NCBI GenBank assembly: GCA_001931875.2
Contig: MSJH02000125.1
Coordinates: 1-38,696 of the forward strand
Direction of reading: 5' to 3'
DNA: 38,696 nucleotides
DNA from: Byssochlamys sp. IMV 00236
Lineage: Eukaryota > Ascomycota > Eurotiomycetes > Eurotiales > Thermoascaceae
The position numbers were made by a program, and so were the translations under genes. Under the pieces are notes generated by a model. It was given only the letters and a program-made list of their open reading frames with translations, had not been told where the DNA came from and searched no databases. Shown one piece after another: positions 10,426 through 22,870 of this stretch. How positions within the stretch are numbered: position 1 is the stretch's first letter; each line of letters begins with the position of its first letter.

Positions 10426-11192
10426 TTACATAAGGGCCAAGTATAATGATCCAGCGGCGGTTCCTGCCAAAACAGCATAACCAGAGGTGTAGACGCTCTT
10501 AATATCAAGGCACTTTCCAATATCCCAAAGCTAAAAAATACACTGTTGTTAGTGACACGATATTTGTCAAGATATAAATCATTACCAAGTGTCTGACACC
10601 GTTAAGACTGTGGAAGACAAAGGGAGCAGCTAAAGTGGTCTTGGCAACAACCTTTGCAGCGAATGGGGCAGCAGCAGCAGCTGAAACAATGCTAGCGGTA
10701 TCGACAGTGTAACCAAGTGCAGGTGCAGCCAAGTAGGCAAGGGCACTCAAGTAAAAAGCTAATGTCCATATTTCCAGTTAGTAAGCAAGTTATCGACTTC
10801 GGTGACTGATATTACCTCCTCCAACAGCGACACCAGTAATTCTGTGTGCACCGGATAAGTACCAAGTAATTTGAGGTTGATAGATAGTCAAGTGAGGAGA
10901 GACGGGACGAAGCTTACGTTGTTGACGTAAAAGTTCAGATTCGGCAGCAGCACATTGTTCTTGAGTCTTGCGAGTGGCATTAAAGTGTCTATTGAATAGT
11001 CGTTTATCGTCTCTTCTAGCTGGTCTCTTTCTTTTTTTTTTTTCTTTTTACCTAACGCCGAATGCAGGAACAGAAGTGATGTTTCTGAAAACGACAGGGT
11101 CTACAAAAAAATGAGTCAATGTCTTTGTATGCTGATATGTTTAGAATAGTACTTTGGGCAACTGTCTTCAATACGGAGCGAGTGGCCAACAT
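10426..11192 (-). CDS. SDH3: Succinate dehydrogenase cytochrome b560 subunit (SdhC/Sdh3)
   Basis: Five exons (11153-11192, 11052-11100, 10816-10988, 10586-10758, 10426-10530) encode 179 residues, the usual length. An N-terminal mitochondrial presequence ([13 protein letters not shown]) is followed by the family signature [20 protein letters not shown] and then SGAHRITG, with the Ser and Arg that line the quinone site. Three membrane helices follow. Helix 2 contains the haem-ligand-type motif [13 protein letters not shown], split by intron 4, and the last helix is [16 protein letters not shown]. The protein anchors complex II in the inner mitochondrial membrane. The ATG at 11192 is the start that places the presequence directly before RPVSPH. 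Confidence 0.95.
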
Positions 11193-12271
11193 TATTGTAA
11201 AAACAGACAAGAGTGGGGTGTGAAATGCGGGGAAATGAAGCAAAAAACAAGCTAGGGGCTTTTATATTCTACATCCAAAAGGAGCAGAGCGCACATTCAC
11301 CGACAAAATGATGACGTAGAGCAATGCCCTCCAATCACAGTTGGGTATTTTGTTAACTTATCGTTAAAGCATAAAACAGTACTTGTTTGTGCTAGAAAAA
11401 GCCGTGAATAGTACTTTAGATACCATGGAATAAATGTAGACTGGTATGGATTAATGAATAGTAGTAAAATTCGCTCATCTTGAATGATCTTCCATTTATG
11501 CCTTAGCTCTCTCATTCCCCTTTTTATAACTTAGCTATTGTATTCATGAATGAATAACTTGGCTATCAGAAAAAACCCCTTTGCTAAACATAATTAAGTG
11601 AAAGATTGAAATCTATAATATGATTGGACACTCTGTTATGTTATTCCATTGTTGTGCAATTGAGATAAAGAGGGAGAGGTAATTTATTCTTTGAACGAGG
11701 CAAACACGTTTAAAACAAAGGGCAAAAGTATGCGTAATCACTTTACATTTAAAATATGTTCTATGAGATGGCATATTGTGTAGTTTGAGCCAAAGAAAGT
11801 TTTCAAGTGTGAATGCTAAAATGAACCACTCTTATGTACTTTTTTCTCTTTAAAGGGGGAAATGTTATTAATTCTGGTGATAGAAATTATATTGAACTAA
11901 AAAGGAGCCTATTTTTTCTCTTAAACAATAGATTGTACGTTGCTTGTGTTTTTCGTATACGTTATACAATAAAAATGGTTTGCACTACATGATCTATTTG
12001 TCTTGGTTGCTAATAAACTCAAGTGCATTATTTATTATGCAATACATCAGTCATTTTCTTTGAGTTCATGTGCGCTCCCTTTAGTCACTCTTGATATTCT
12101 TTAAAAGACAAGCTAGCATCGCAAGTAATTTTAATATTACTAAAACAAAAACGGGGGTTTCCTCTTTTGAAGATTCACAGGTAAGAGGATCATCACACGC
12201 TTAATCCAAAAATAATTTTCTCATTTATTTATTATCTCTTTTTTTTACTTATTTTTTCTTTTCTTGCCATA
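11193..12271. other. Divergent intergenic region, SDH3 to RING ligase
   Basis: About 1.1 kb holding the SDH3 promoter (left, minus) and the RING-gene promoter (right, plus). A T-rich pyrimidine stretch lies just before the RING-gene ATG (about 12215-12265). I see no conserved coding sequence. The 72-codon minus-strand frame at 11297-11515 shows no motif. Confidence 0.5.
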
Positions 12272-13525
12272 ATGGGTCAGTCTCCTTCAACAGCGGCTTC
12301 AAAGCATGACAATGCATCAACTCGGACATTGCATTCAACTTCAATTCAGTCCAACAGGCCAATGTCCTTTTTTAAGAAAATCTCACAACGCATTCAACCT
12401 TCTCGAAGGTTTTCTAGACAAAATAGAGCAAACACTGCAGCGACCTCAACAACTCAAACAGCAACCACTGGAAGAAATAGACCTTCAGAGAGAAGAACAA
12501 GAGGAATGAACAGACAAGGATCGAGCATCCTAATGAACTCTGGCTCCTCCACTACTTCTTCAGTCCGCCGTGCAACGCAAGAGGCTACGCTTGCAGCTGC
12601 AGCAGTTACAGGCCCACCTGCCTTACCAAATCTTATCCAATACATACACCAGATACAGGATTATAACAGTAGCAGTAGAAACAGTGTGATGTCTTCGGAT
12701 TCTACTGGCCTCTTTTGGGAGCTATCTAACGGCCGAGTTCATGCAGGCGATACGAATTCAGCCAATCTTGGTGTGACTGAAAATGAACAGCAGACAGGCG
12801 GTACTTCGTTTTTGCGACATTTACGCTCAGCACACGATCCTGAAAACAACAATAGTAACACTAGTCATACGACAGTAGCATCATCGGGCGTCTCGACAAC
12901 AAGCTCAAGAAGAATGCGTATATTAGTTATTGAATACATGCAAAATTCTACTCAAAATCTTACACCTGATAATGTCTCTATAAGCAATACTTCTATTCAA
13001 CAACCACCACCAAGACAACCATCGACACCTACCTTTGGTCGCAGGTTATTAGGCTTACGACGCCCTAGATCGGCCATATCCACTTCATCTTCTACTGAGA
13101 CAGTTCATTCGATGCCACTAAGTATGCATACGACAGCGACAGGCGGCCATGGAGTACAGCAGGATGGTCAATGGGTAGTCTACGTATTGAATGGACAAAA
13201 TGCCTTACAGATGTTATCGTCCACCTTGGCTGATGATAATCCATCATATGAAGATTTGTTATGGTTAACCAATATCATTGGCCCTGCTGTACCAAACACA
13301 ACAACTCAAGCAGCCATTGATGAGGCAGTGCCTGTCGTTGCTTGGTCTGATGATACAAAGAAAGAGGTAAAGGATGAACAATGTCTGGTCTGCCTTGATG
13401 AGTTCGACTTGAAGCAGCCTGTAAGAATATTAAAGTGTCATCATGTATTTCATAAAGAATGCGTAGATAGATGGTTATGTGAAGCTCATAACTCTTGTCC
13501 AGTATGTAGAGGAGTTCCTGTATAA
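12272..13525 (+). CDS. RING-H2 E3 ubiquitin ligase, probably N-myristoylated
   Basis: A single intronless frame of 417 residues, unusual here because nearly all neighbours have introns. It starts MGQSPSTAASK: Gly2 with Ser at position 6 is a good N-myristoylation signal, and basic residues follow (KKISQRIQPSRRFSRQ), so membrane attachment is likely. Most of the protein is Ser/Thr/Asn-rich and probably disordered. The C-terminus carries a RING-H2 finger: CLVC (about residue 371), C-H-H-x2-H-x2-C in LKCHHVFHKEC, then DRWLCEAHNSCPVC, ending eight residues later. Such proteins recruit E2 enzymes to ubiquitinate targets. The substrate is unknown. AATAAA lies at about 13601. Confidence 0.88.
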   Translation: MGQSPSTAASKHDNASTRTLHSTSIQSNRPMSFFKKISQRIQPSRRFSRQNRANTAATSTTQTATTGRNRPSERRTRGMNRQGSSILMNSGSSTTSSVRRATQEATLAAAAVTGPPALPNLIQYIHQIQDYNSSSRNSVMSSDSTGLFWELSNGRVHAGDTNSANLGVTENEQQTGGTSFLRHLRSAHDPENNNSNTSHTTVASSGVSTTSSRRMRILVIEYMQNSTQNLTPDNVSISNTSIQQPPPRQPSTPTFGRRLLGLRRPRSAISTSSSTETVHSMPLSMHTTATGGHGVQQDGQWVVYVLNGQNALQMLSSTLADDNPSYEDLLWLTNIIGPAVPNTTTQAAIDEAVPVVAWSDDTKKEVKDEQCLVCLDEFDLKQPVRILKCHHVFHKECVDRWLCEAHNSCPVCRGVPV

Positions 13526-14243
13526 ATAAGGCTATTATTTAGTCTATTTTATAGTCTATATCTTACATGTGTATATATATACAATATTTATTATGAATCA
13601 AATAAAGATAAACATCCTTTAAATATACAAAAGTAAACAAGTTGTGAGTGATATCAAGCTCATAGTTTTGCTTATAAAGCTTCAAGAGAGAGAGAGAGAG
13701 ACTACAAGTTTGTCTATTTCAAACATCAAAAGAAAGATATTAAATGATGACATTCGTTATTTTATAATTAAAATGGATATATTATCATGCAAGAATTGCT
13801 TTGAGTGCAGTCCCTTAAACAAGTTTCCCGCAAATCAAAAATGATGATTATATGTACTACTGAAATTGATGTATGAAAAAGGAAATAAAAAATAAAGAGA
13901 CATAGAATACATGAATATATACACTTATAAAGCTTGAGATCAAAAAAAAAAAAAAACTCTATATTCAAAGTTGGATGATTTCAGGGCCATTTCTAAAACA
14001 AGGTTCACTCCGTCCCTAAATTTCCAATAGACCCGAGTCTGCTTGGAAGTTTTTGATGTTTTAGTAATTTTCGAGGTCAGCCATTTAATGTAAATATAAA
14101 ATCTGGAAACAGTTTTCTTCTTTTTCCCCCTTCTTTTTTTGTTTTCATATTTCCAGTCTATCTCCCTCTCTCTCTTTCTATATCACTCTCTCTCTCTCAT
14201 CATTTGTCTAGTTTTATAACATCTATTTTGGATTAATATCATC
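13526..14243. other. Intergenic between RING ligase and kinesin-3
   Basis: Contains the RING gene's AATAAA signal, a (GA)n run near 13685-13702, a run of about 14 A near 13940, and a strongly CT-rich tract (about 14155-14200) shortly before the kinesin ATG, probably in its promoter or 5' UTR. I see no gene. Confidence 0.5.
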
Positions 14244-17200
14244 ATGAGTGGAGGAAATATCAAGGTCGTCGTAAGATGTCGACCGATGAACTCAAGAGGT
14301 ACACACACTTTGATATACATATGAAATAAATAAAATATATATAAACATCTTTAAACAGAAATTGCGAGAGGAGCAGTGGGATTGATTCGTATGGAAGGCA
14401 ATCAAACTATTATTTCAAGACCACCTGATCAAAGAACCGGAAAAGACTCTGAAGACGTAAAGGCCTTTACATTTGATAAATCCTATTGGTCTGCAGATAA
14501 GAATGACCCACGTTATGCAGACCAACAAACTGTATATAATGATTTGGGTGTTGACTTGTTGAACCATGCGTTTGATGGATACAACTGTTGTATATTTGCA
14601 TGTAATGTCATATAATATATACATATATCCATATATTGACATGGTTTCGTTAGATGGTCAAACCGGTGCTGGTAAATCATATTCCATGATGGGTTATGGT
14701 GAAGATAAAGGTATCATACCAAGAACGTGTTCAGCACTATTTGAAAGAATACACCAAAATCAAGATCCTAATTTGACACATCGGGTGGAAGTGTCGTACA
14801 TTGAAATTTACAACGAAAAAGTACGCGATCTACTCAATCCGAAAAACAAGGGAAATCTCAAGGTACGTGAACATCCTTCCTTGGGTCCTTATGTAGAAGA
14901 TCTTTCAAAATCTGTCGTCACTTCATTTGATGATATCGAAAACTTGATGGATGAAGGCAACAAGGTACGTAAAGACGCAGCTGTCAATTTTTAATAATCA
15001 CACTTTTTTTTGTTAAGGCACGTACTGTGGCAGCCACCAATATGAACGAAACCTCTTCTCGATCTCACGCTGTATTCACCTTGATCCTCACACAAAAACG
15101 ATTGGACGATCTTACAAAATTAGAGACAGAAAAAGTCGCACGTATCAGTCTGGTCGATTTAGCTGGTAGTGAAAGAGCAAATAGTACAGGAGCTACAGGA
15201 GCACGATTAAAAGAAGGTGCCAATATCAATCGATCATTAACCACACTTGGCAAAGTCATTGCTGGGCTTGCAGAACAAGCAACGCAAGACGGAAAGAAGG
15301 GGAAAAAAAAGGAAGTGTTCATTCCGTACAGAGACTCGGTAATGTTCACTTTATCAAACACAAAATTGAGAAACAAACTCATATTACTATAGGTACTCAC
15401 TTGGCTTCTTAAAGACTGTCTCGGAGGAAACTCTAAAACGACAATGATTGCAGCTATCTCACAGTGTGATTATGATGAAACACTAAGTACACTTCGATAC
15501 GCAGATCAAGCAAAGAAGATCAAGAACAAGGCTATTGTGAATGAAGATCCAAATGCTAAGCTAATCCGAGAACTAAAGGAGGAGCTTGAGGTGTTGAGAG
15601 ATAGATTGAGGACATACGCACCAGAGGAAGTGGAACAACTCGCGGCTAATAGTGCATACAAGTCTGGCAATAATAGTACTACTGCAGCTAGCCGGTCATC
15701 AGCAGCAGCTATACCCAAAAAGAGTATATCAGAAATCGAAATAAAAGATAGTAAAGGAAATGTAAAGAAAATGTCCAAGGAAGAGATTGTTGAACAATTG
15801 CAAAGTTCAGAAAAACTACTGGCTCATCTCAATGAGACCTGGGAAGAACGACTGAAAAAGACAGAGCAGATACACCTGGAAAGAGAAAAGGCATTAAAAG
15901 AACTAGGTATCACTATAGAAAAGAATGAAACAGGCGTTTACGCACCAAAGACGATACCCTTCATTGTCAACCTAAACGAAGACCCTCTCATGTCTGAATG
16001 TTTGATGTATCAGATTAAACCTGGTACAACAAAACTAGGCAGAATGGATAGTGATGTGTATGCAGATATTCGTCTAAGTGGACCAAACATTCAAGACGAT
16101 CATTGTACATTTGAAAACAACAATGGCGTAGTCACATTAAGTCCTGGAGTAGACTCTCTTATCATGGTCAATGGTCAAAGAATAACCAAGCCACGACAGC
16201 TCAAGAATGGATATCGTATTATCCTTGGATTTTATCACATATTCCGATTCAATAACCCAGAAGAGGTCAGAAAGGAAAGGGAGAATAGTACTGCGCCGGG
16301 TAATAACCTTAGTCTCAGCGGCAGTCTACCACCTGATTCTCCCATTACAGATACAAATCCCAACATGGCTGGATCGGAAGTGATTGACTGGAACTATGCC
16401 AGAAGAGAAGCAGTACTAAACTATTATTCTGCAGAACAAAACCTCAGTGACTTGAATGATGAAGAACTAGAAAAACTGTATGACGGAATAGCAAAGATTA
16501 GAAATTCGAGAAGAACAAGATGTGAAAGTAGAACAGATAATAATGATGACAATGAGTCAACTACAACAAGGGATTCATCTTATAGAAATTCGTCACTAGT
16601 CAATATGGAAGATGGCCTGGAAAGTGTATATACAGATATCACATCAACAAGTGAATACATGCTAGAAGAAAAATTAAAGCAGGACAAAGAGAGAATGCAG
16701 CGAGAACTGGATAACCAAAAGAGAGTCTATGAAGCCAAAATACAAAGAATGTCTAGACAACTGTCAGTGCAGGTGCAACAATCTATTCAACAATACACTG
16801 AGAGAGAAATACAGCTCATTACAAAAGTACTCCACAAATGGAAAAAATTACGAACTGTTGACATGGCAGAGGTTATATTAACAAATGCCGTTATGTTAAA
16901 AGAAGCAAATATCATCGCGAGAGAACTTAAGAAGCAGATCATATACCAGTTTACCATTATACAACAAAATGAGCCACTAACATCCAGCTTGGAATATAAT
17001 CTTAGTCAATTTGAAACAGATGAAGATTCAGCATTAATAACAACACCAAAGCCATGTATTGGAATAAGAGTTATTGACAAAAAGAATCAAGCGATATATA
17101 TTTGGTCCATTGAAAAACTAAAGCAGAGATTACATAAAATGCGAAACCTGTACAACTTTATGGATCGACCTCAGTATAGAAAACACTTTAATTGGGAAGA

Positions 17201-19424
17201 CCCTTTCTTTGAAAATCCTTGTCCAAAATATACCATGATCGGCTTATCTTTTGTACCCATGGTGAATCTCATACATCAACAGCCTTATGAAGGTTCATTT
17301 GACATTACCTGTCAGTTCAATGGTCAGCATAGAGGAAAGCTAAAGGTACAGATATCCCCTCTAGCAAGATCTGTTGCTGTACCTACAAATACCGAAAAAT
17401 CCATTTTAAGGCATCCATTGCTATCCTCTTCCCCTCAACCACTGTTTCCTGAAAATGACGATTCAGATGACGAAGATTCGGATACTGAAGGTAATATGTT
17501 ACAAAACGATCATACAACGCTATCCGTTGGTCAAAACTTGCTATTTGAAATCAAGATTATTGAATTCAGCGGCATTAGTGAATCTGAATTCACAGATATC
17601 CATATCCAGTTTAGACTCTCATCATTTGGTGGTATCCCACCTTATTCTCCTGCTGAAAAAATATTCGTAACAGAACCTGCCAGTTTCTTTGAAAACAATC
17701 CTGTTCAAGTAGACTTTGCTCAAACTATTTCCTTGGTTGTCACACCAAATGTGCTTCATGTCCTCATGTATGGATTCATCACATTTGAGGTCTATGGTCA
17801 AGCTCAGACTCGAGTTCTTTCACAACAGGAAAGATGGGATGACCAACGAGAAAAGCCTCCTCGGCTACCTGGAAACTCGGCCGAGTCAGTGCATTCATCA
17901 TCTGGCAGCAGCATGGCCGATTCGGCAACAGTGGGTTCACTTGAGCGCATCTCTGAAGAAGAGTTACTGACAGCAGAAAGACACGATGTCGTAGCATGGA
18001 TTGAAATACAGGAACTTTCTCCTTCAGGCGAGTACAGTCCAATGCAAATCACATGCAAGAACGCGTTGGACAAAGGCTATTTTACCTTACGACAAGGTTT
18101 ACAACGACGTATCTGCTTTACGCTCATGCATACCTCAGGTCATCAATTTGAATGGACACGTATAAAGAGTGCATCTATTGGCCATGTTCGTCTACTGGAC
18201 GGTAAAGGCCGTATACTTGAAACACCTGCACAGGAAAATATACCCATCAAACTCCTAAGTCGTCAACAAGTCGTCTATCGTTCGGATGGAACAAGTCAAC
18301 TGACAGCTCAGGCCGCTTGGGATAGCTCACAGCATGATTGTATCTTTTTAAACAGGCTGACTGATCTAAACAGTCGTGTCATTCTTAATCTCATGTGGGA
18401 AGTGGAAGCCGAACGATGTCAGAAGCCAATCCGGTTCAATATGGACATTGCAATTCAAATTCAAAGCAGAGACCGTTCCTTGCGTACTAGTAAATTGTCG
18501 AGCCTCAAGAGACTGTGGTACCCTGCTGCTGCAAGAACACTGACGAAATACAGTGGTGTGTTTTCTGTGCATCTCAAGCCACCCATGACACGAAGAACAA
18601 GCCAGCTCTGGCGTTTGAATACTGCCACAAAATATGTTCATGGTGAGGAGCTCTTGGGATCATGGAAACCACGCGGCGTGTCTTTAGTACAGGACTTTAA
18701 TTCAATGCAAGAGAGGATAAATCGTAAAAACCAAGTGGCCTTTACTCGCCAAATTTTGAATCTAAAGAAGCAACAAGTGCAGCAAACAGAACAAGTTAAA
18801 GAAGCAGCTACGGATGAACAAGAACGACAGTTAGCCTTATTGAAGAAAATAGTAGACCTGTGGCAGTTGAGGCTTGGTACAGATAAAGAAATTGTAATCA
18901 GTCAAGATCCACCTGTGCAAACGGATATGCCGATAACAGTTCAAAGAGAAGAGCTACAAAGCACCGCTAAGCTTTTGGCCGAAGTCGAGTTTGTGAATCA
19001 ACCGTAAGTGATTTAAAAGATTTATTATGAGATGCTTAACTAGTGAAACTAGAGCCAATGTGTCCAAGAAGGGATACTTGTTATACCAGCAAGATGCGGC
19101 AAAGGATCTTTGGATAAAGAGATGGTTTGTCATTCGTAGACCGTATATTTACATTTACGCGAATGATACCGAATCAGACGAACAGGGCGTCATTAATGTA
19201 GCCTCTGTTAGAATTGATTATAATGAAGCACTCGAAAAAATGATACAAGTAAGAGTACCTCCTAACTAAAAGTCATGACTAACACTTGTTTATAGAGAAC
19301 TAATGTTTTTGCCGTTTATACCAATAATAATGCTTATACCTTACAAGCAGGAGCAAGACAGGAAATGATTCAGTGGATTCAAATGATTGATCAAAAGTTC
19401 CCCTTGGATACAATAACAACTTGA
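14244..19424 (+). CDS. Kinesin-3 family motor (KIF1/Unc104 type) with FHA and PH domains
   Basis: Seven exons (14244-14298, 14359-14601, 14654-14964, 15018-15338, 15393-19003, 19044-19248, 19296-19424) give 1624 residues. The motor domain (about 1-360) shows VVVRCRPMN, the P-loop [13 protein letters not shown] (split just before it by intron 2), switch I NETSSRSH, switch [12 protein letters not shown] and a Lys-rich loop 12 ([10 protein letters not shown]), the kinesin-3 K-loop. A neck and coiled coil follow, then an FHA domain (about 500-600, with [14 protein letters not shown]), another coiled coil, the KIF1-type middle region, and a C-terminal PH domain (about 1515-1620: [20 protein letters not shown]). 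Fungal Unc104-type motors carry endosomes and other membranes toward microtubule plus ends, with the PH domain binding phosphoinositides. AATAAA follows near 19430. Confidence 0.94.
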
Positions 19425-22400
19425 TCTTAATAAAGCAACATGTTATGTAGTACTTTTTATATTAATGAAATGGAGTCCATATCGTGTTATGTTTAGAAGA
19501 GTGTTGATATAATGAAATCATAGAGATCATTTAAAATTTATGAGACAAGTGAGTGACAGAAGGTAGAGTGCTTTACAGCAGTTCATAATGGATATCCTAT
19601 AAATCGACAACAAATACAATACGACTGTTATTAATTCTACATGGACTTACACTACTTAATGAGCATGATATGGTTGGCTTTACTATTAGTTAGGTTGGCG
19701 AGATTGCTTTCTAGGTTGTTTATACTCTTTCTTCTGCAAAAAATAAATAAATGTGAACATATCTTTGCTTTTCAGTACTATATAACAATATGAACCTTCA
19801 ATTCGAATTTTGTTCGTGATAAAGTTTATGTTTGATTAAATGAGCATTGTGAACTAGTCCTGGGATTGATATTTGCACATATGGATTTATACCCAAGAAT
19901 CCAGTAAAAGCTTATATATATTTAAAAAATGCCAAGTGATACGTGGATAAAACGTGTTAAAGCATCAATAACAAATACCACTAATAGGCATTTTAAGTAA
20001 TCTATTGTCAATCATCAAGGATAAATGTGTCATCGAATCTAAATTAATTATTTGTTAAATGTTACTCTTGAATATATATGAAATTCTTAAATCATGGAAG
20101 CTATATTTGTGGGAAATATAGCTTATCAAGTAGTCTTGGGCTACAATTAGCAATGATCATTGTTGATTGTGATACCAACACTGATCTGTGAGATAGAACA
20201 CCAACTGTCTGAGTCAGCAAGATCTATCAAAAGAAGAAGAAAAAAATAAACTTGGTTCTTTAAAAGATAGATAGAAGCGATCGATGACATGCATTATCAT
20301 CTAATAATTGATGAGAACCATTTACTAAACTTGACTCGCGTATACAGAAATAAGATTAAAGATGAAAAGAAAGAAAAAAGCAATTTCTTTGTAACCAAGC
20401 AGGACAAACAGATAGAGCGAAAATTGCTATCCACAGATCTAGCTTTTTTTTTTTTTTTTTTTTTTTCGGGATCCTTTGTTTGGGAAATCAAAAGTAGATA
20501 AAGGGCTGATACCAGCTATTAGGGAAATATCCGGAACAGATGTGTACAATTCTTTGATGACGATACATTACCGCCGTTGCTTTATTTTGCACGTTTTAGT
20601 CGCCATATGATAACAAAACAAAAAAAACAATGGCTTAACGTAAGCTTGTTTTTGCTACTTTTGGCGTCGCATCAAATAATAAACTGCATTGATGACTTGC
20701 ATCTGACTTTCTCTTTCTCTCTCTTTGAGCGTGTCCCCTTTTTTTGTTTCAAATTCTTCCCTTGCAGTGGGAATGACGGGATGGGTTTACCATGATGTAG
20801 TATGTTTGGGGTATCATGACTTACAGATTCCTACAGATTAGTGTGGAGTTTATTTGACCACTTTGTGTACAACCAGCTTAGCATAGTATATAGTGGCTGA
20901 TCTAGGGTTAGTCTTTAGTGTAAACATTATGAGAGTACAAACTTATGTCAAAAAATAACATATTGCTGCTCCCCCACGTTTTTCAAGGGATTAGTGTCCT
21001 TAGTACAGCTTAGCGTGTTCTACGAAAGGGTTAGGTTGAATATTAGGTAACTGAAAACATATATTACACAATACGATGTTTTGTAGAACCTAGGCGCTAT
21101 CTGATTAAGAAAAAGAGTGTGCAGCCACCTGCGGCGGTGATTACATTAAAAAAGTGGGCGCATATGATAACATAAATGCTTGTGACAAGCCAGAGATACA
21201 AGACTAAAAGAAAAAAAAAAGGTAACGCAAATATGATCTTTACGATAAATGAATTGAAATGAAATGAAAAAGAAAGTGAGAATCGCAACAAGATTCGATG
21301 GGGATGAATGTGATTTACCCTAGCAACCTTATTTTTTTTTTATAAAAAAGAAATCAGTCGATAAAGCGGAGGTATGCACATAAAATGCATCCAGAAAATA
21401 TGTAAATAGGAATTGATCGACGTATGGAAAGTGAGTGCATTTCTTGCGCATCTAAAATGTCCAAAGTAGTACACAAAAGAGGCCTTCACGTAAAAGACCA
21501 AGATTATTGGGCTAAAGAGGTGGTCTCGGCGTGCTTGTTTAACCATGAATAATGGATAAATGGAACCTTTGACGGTGTAACTAGGTAATACGAATGTGGG
21601 ATTTGTTTGTTAATGGTACTTTATTTTGCCTTAAAAAGCAATCATTGTTGCTAGGATCATCTTTATATGTTAATTTATACAAAATATAGAAAGACAAAAA
21701 AACAAGTCTTATGATGTTGGCGCTAAAGGAGAATTAATTGTAAATCAAAGCTATATTTTCACATCGAAAGTGGGTAAATTATTTATCACATGTAAAGTTG
21801 ATTCTATTATTATGCACGCGCGTTATTACTGCATTTAAATTTCCTCTCCCCCCCTTCGTCGTTCAGGAGAATTTGTACTCGGAGTAGTAACCAAAATCAC
21901 CGCGCAAATTAACTTTTTAAATAACTTGTTCCCTCATTTGGACTTCAAGTTTACAAAATAGACAAGATAAAAAAATTTTTTTTTTGCTGTGATTTTCTTT
22001 TTTAAGATTAGGCTTTAAACTATTCCATTTTAAAGAATAAGAAATAAAAAAGTTAAAAAGTTAAAAATAACATATTTAATAAAGATATCATTGATACATA
22101 ACCACTAAGAGCTTATAGCAATATAGTAACTGAATTATCCTTAACCAATCAATGGTAAAAGATAGTCCCTATTCCTTAGTGTGACCTTTGGAAAAATATT
22201 CGGAGAACCAAAAATGGTAATTACAACATTATACGCTCTGTTTTGTTCTATCTTGTGAGAAAAAAAAACATTACAGGTAGCATAGCAACCGATTATGACA
22301 ATGATAAAGTTGAATATAAGCAACGTGGCAACTATAAAGGAGCTTATAAAGGGGGTAAAGGGGGTTATATTATCTAAGTATGACCTAGTACGACCAGACC

Positions 22401-22870
22401 CTATTTGGTGTTCATGCACTAGATACATCTTTATAGAGCGCACGTCCGTCAAGTTGAAATAGTAAAAAAATGGACTGTTTCACTATTGTCGATCCCCACT
22501 TTATTCTTCATATTCTGATTTTAAATTTTTATGCAAGAAAAAAAATAACGAAATTGGCGAAGTTTGAATATGATGATTTTTTTTCGTAATAAACTATATT
22601 GTGTGAGAGCGAGTGATTACGAACGAGGCAGGCAGGCAGACCAACAGACCAGTAAATCGCTCATATCTATTCTGTCCCTCAACTTTATTGTCGTTTATTT
22701 CATGTTCCGACCGTTATTTTTTTTAAAAAGAGATCCTAGATCTTTTATAAGGTTTACGCCCTTTTTTATTTTCTTTCTTTTCCCTCTCTTTCTTTTCTCT
22801 CTTTTGATTTGATATCTTTTAGAGCAAAAGAAGTCATCAGTTTCCCTTATTCCCCTTTTTTATATATTAA
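19425..22870. other. 3.4 kb gene-poor region upstream of the Ndt80-family gene
   Basis: No frame in this stretch has a recognisable motif or a plausible exon chain. It holds a perfect 11-bp hairpin (20098-20124), a 12-bp palindrome (20151-20162), a T run of about 24 near 20443 and several A/T runs. It ends with a pyrimidine-rich tract (about 22760-22805) just before the next ATG. It is the longest non-coding stretch in a window where most gaps are below 1.1 kb, so a long upstream regulatory region or leader, or a non-coding transcript, is possible. Confidence 0.5.
20098..20124. repeat. Perfect inverted repeat (hairpin, 11-bp arms, 5-nt loop)
   Basis: AAGCTATATTT and its exact reverse complement AAATATAGCTT are separated by GTGGG. 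It lies about 670 bp past the kinesin stop codon and is not followed by a T run on either strand, so it is not a simple terminator-like element. About 27 bp further on is the palindrome CAATGATCATTG (20151-20162). Confidence 0.7.

Noticed and set aside
20297..20501. Opposing open frames over the T run, one encoding poly-Lys
   Set aside because: They exist only because of the homopolymer and adjacent AT-rich sequence.
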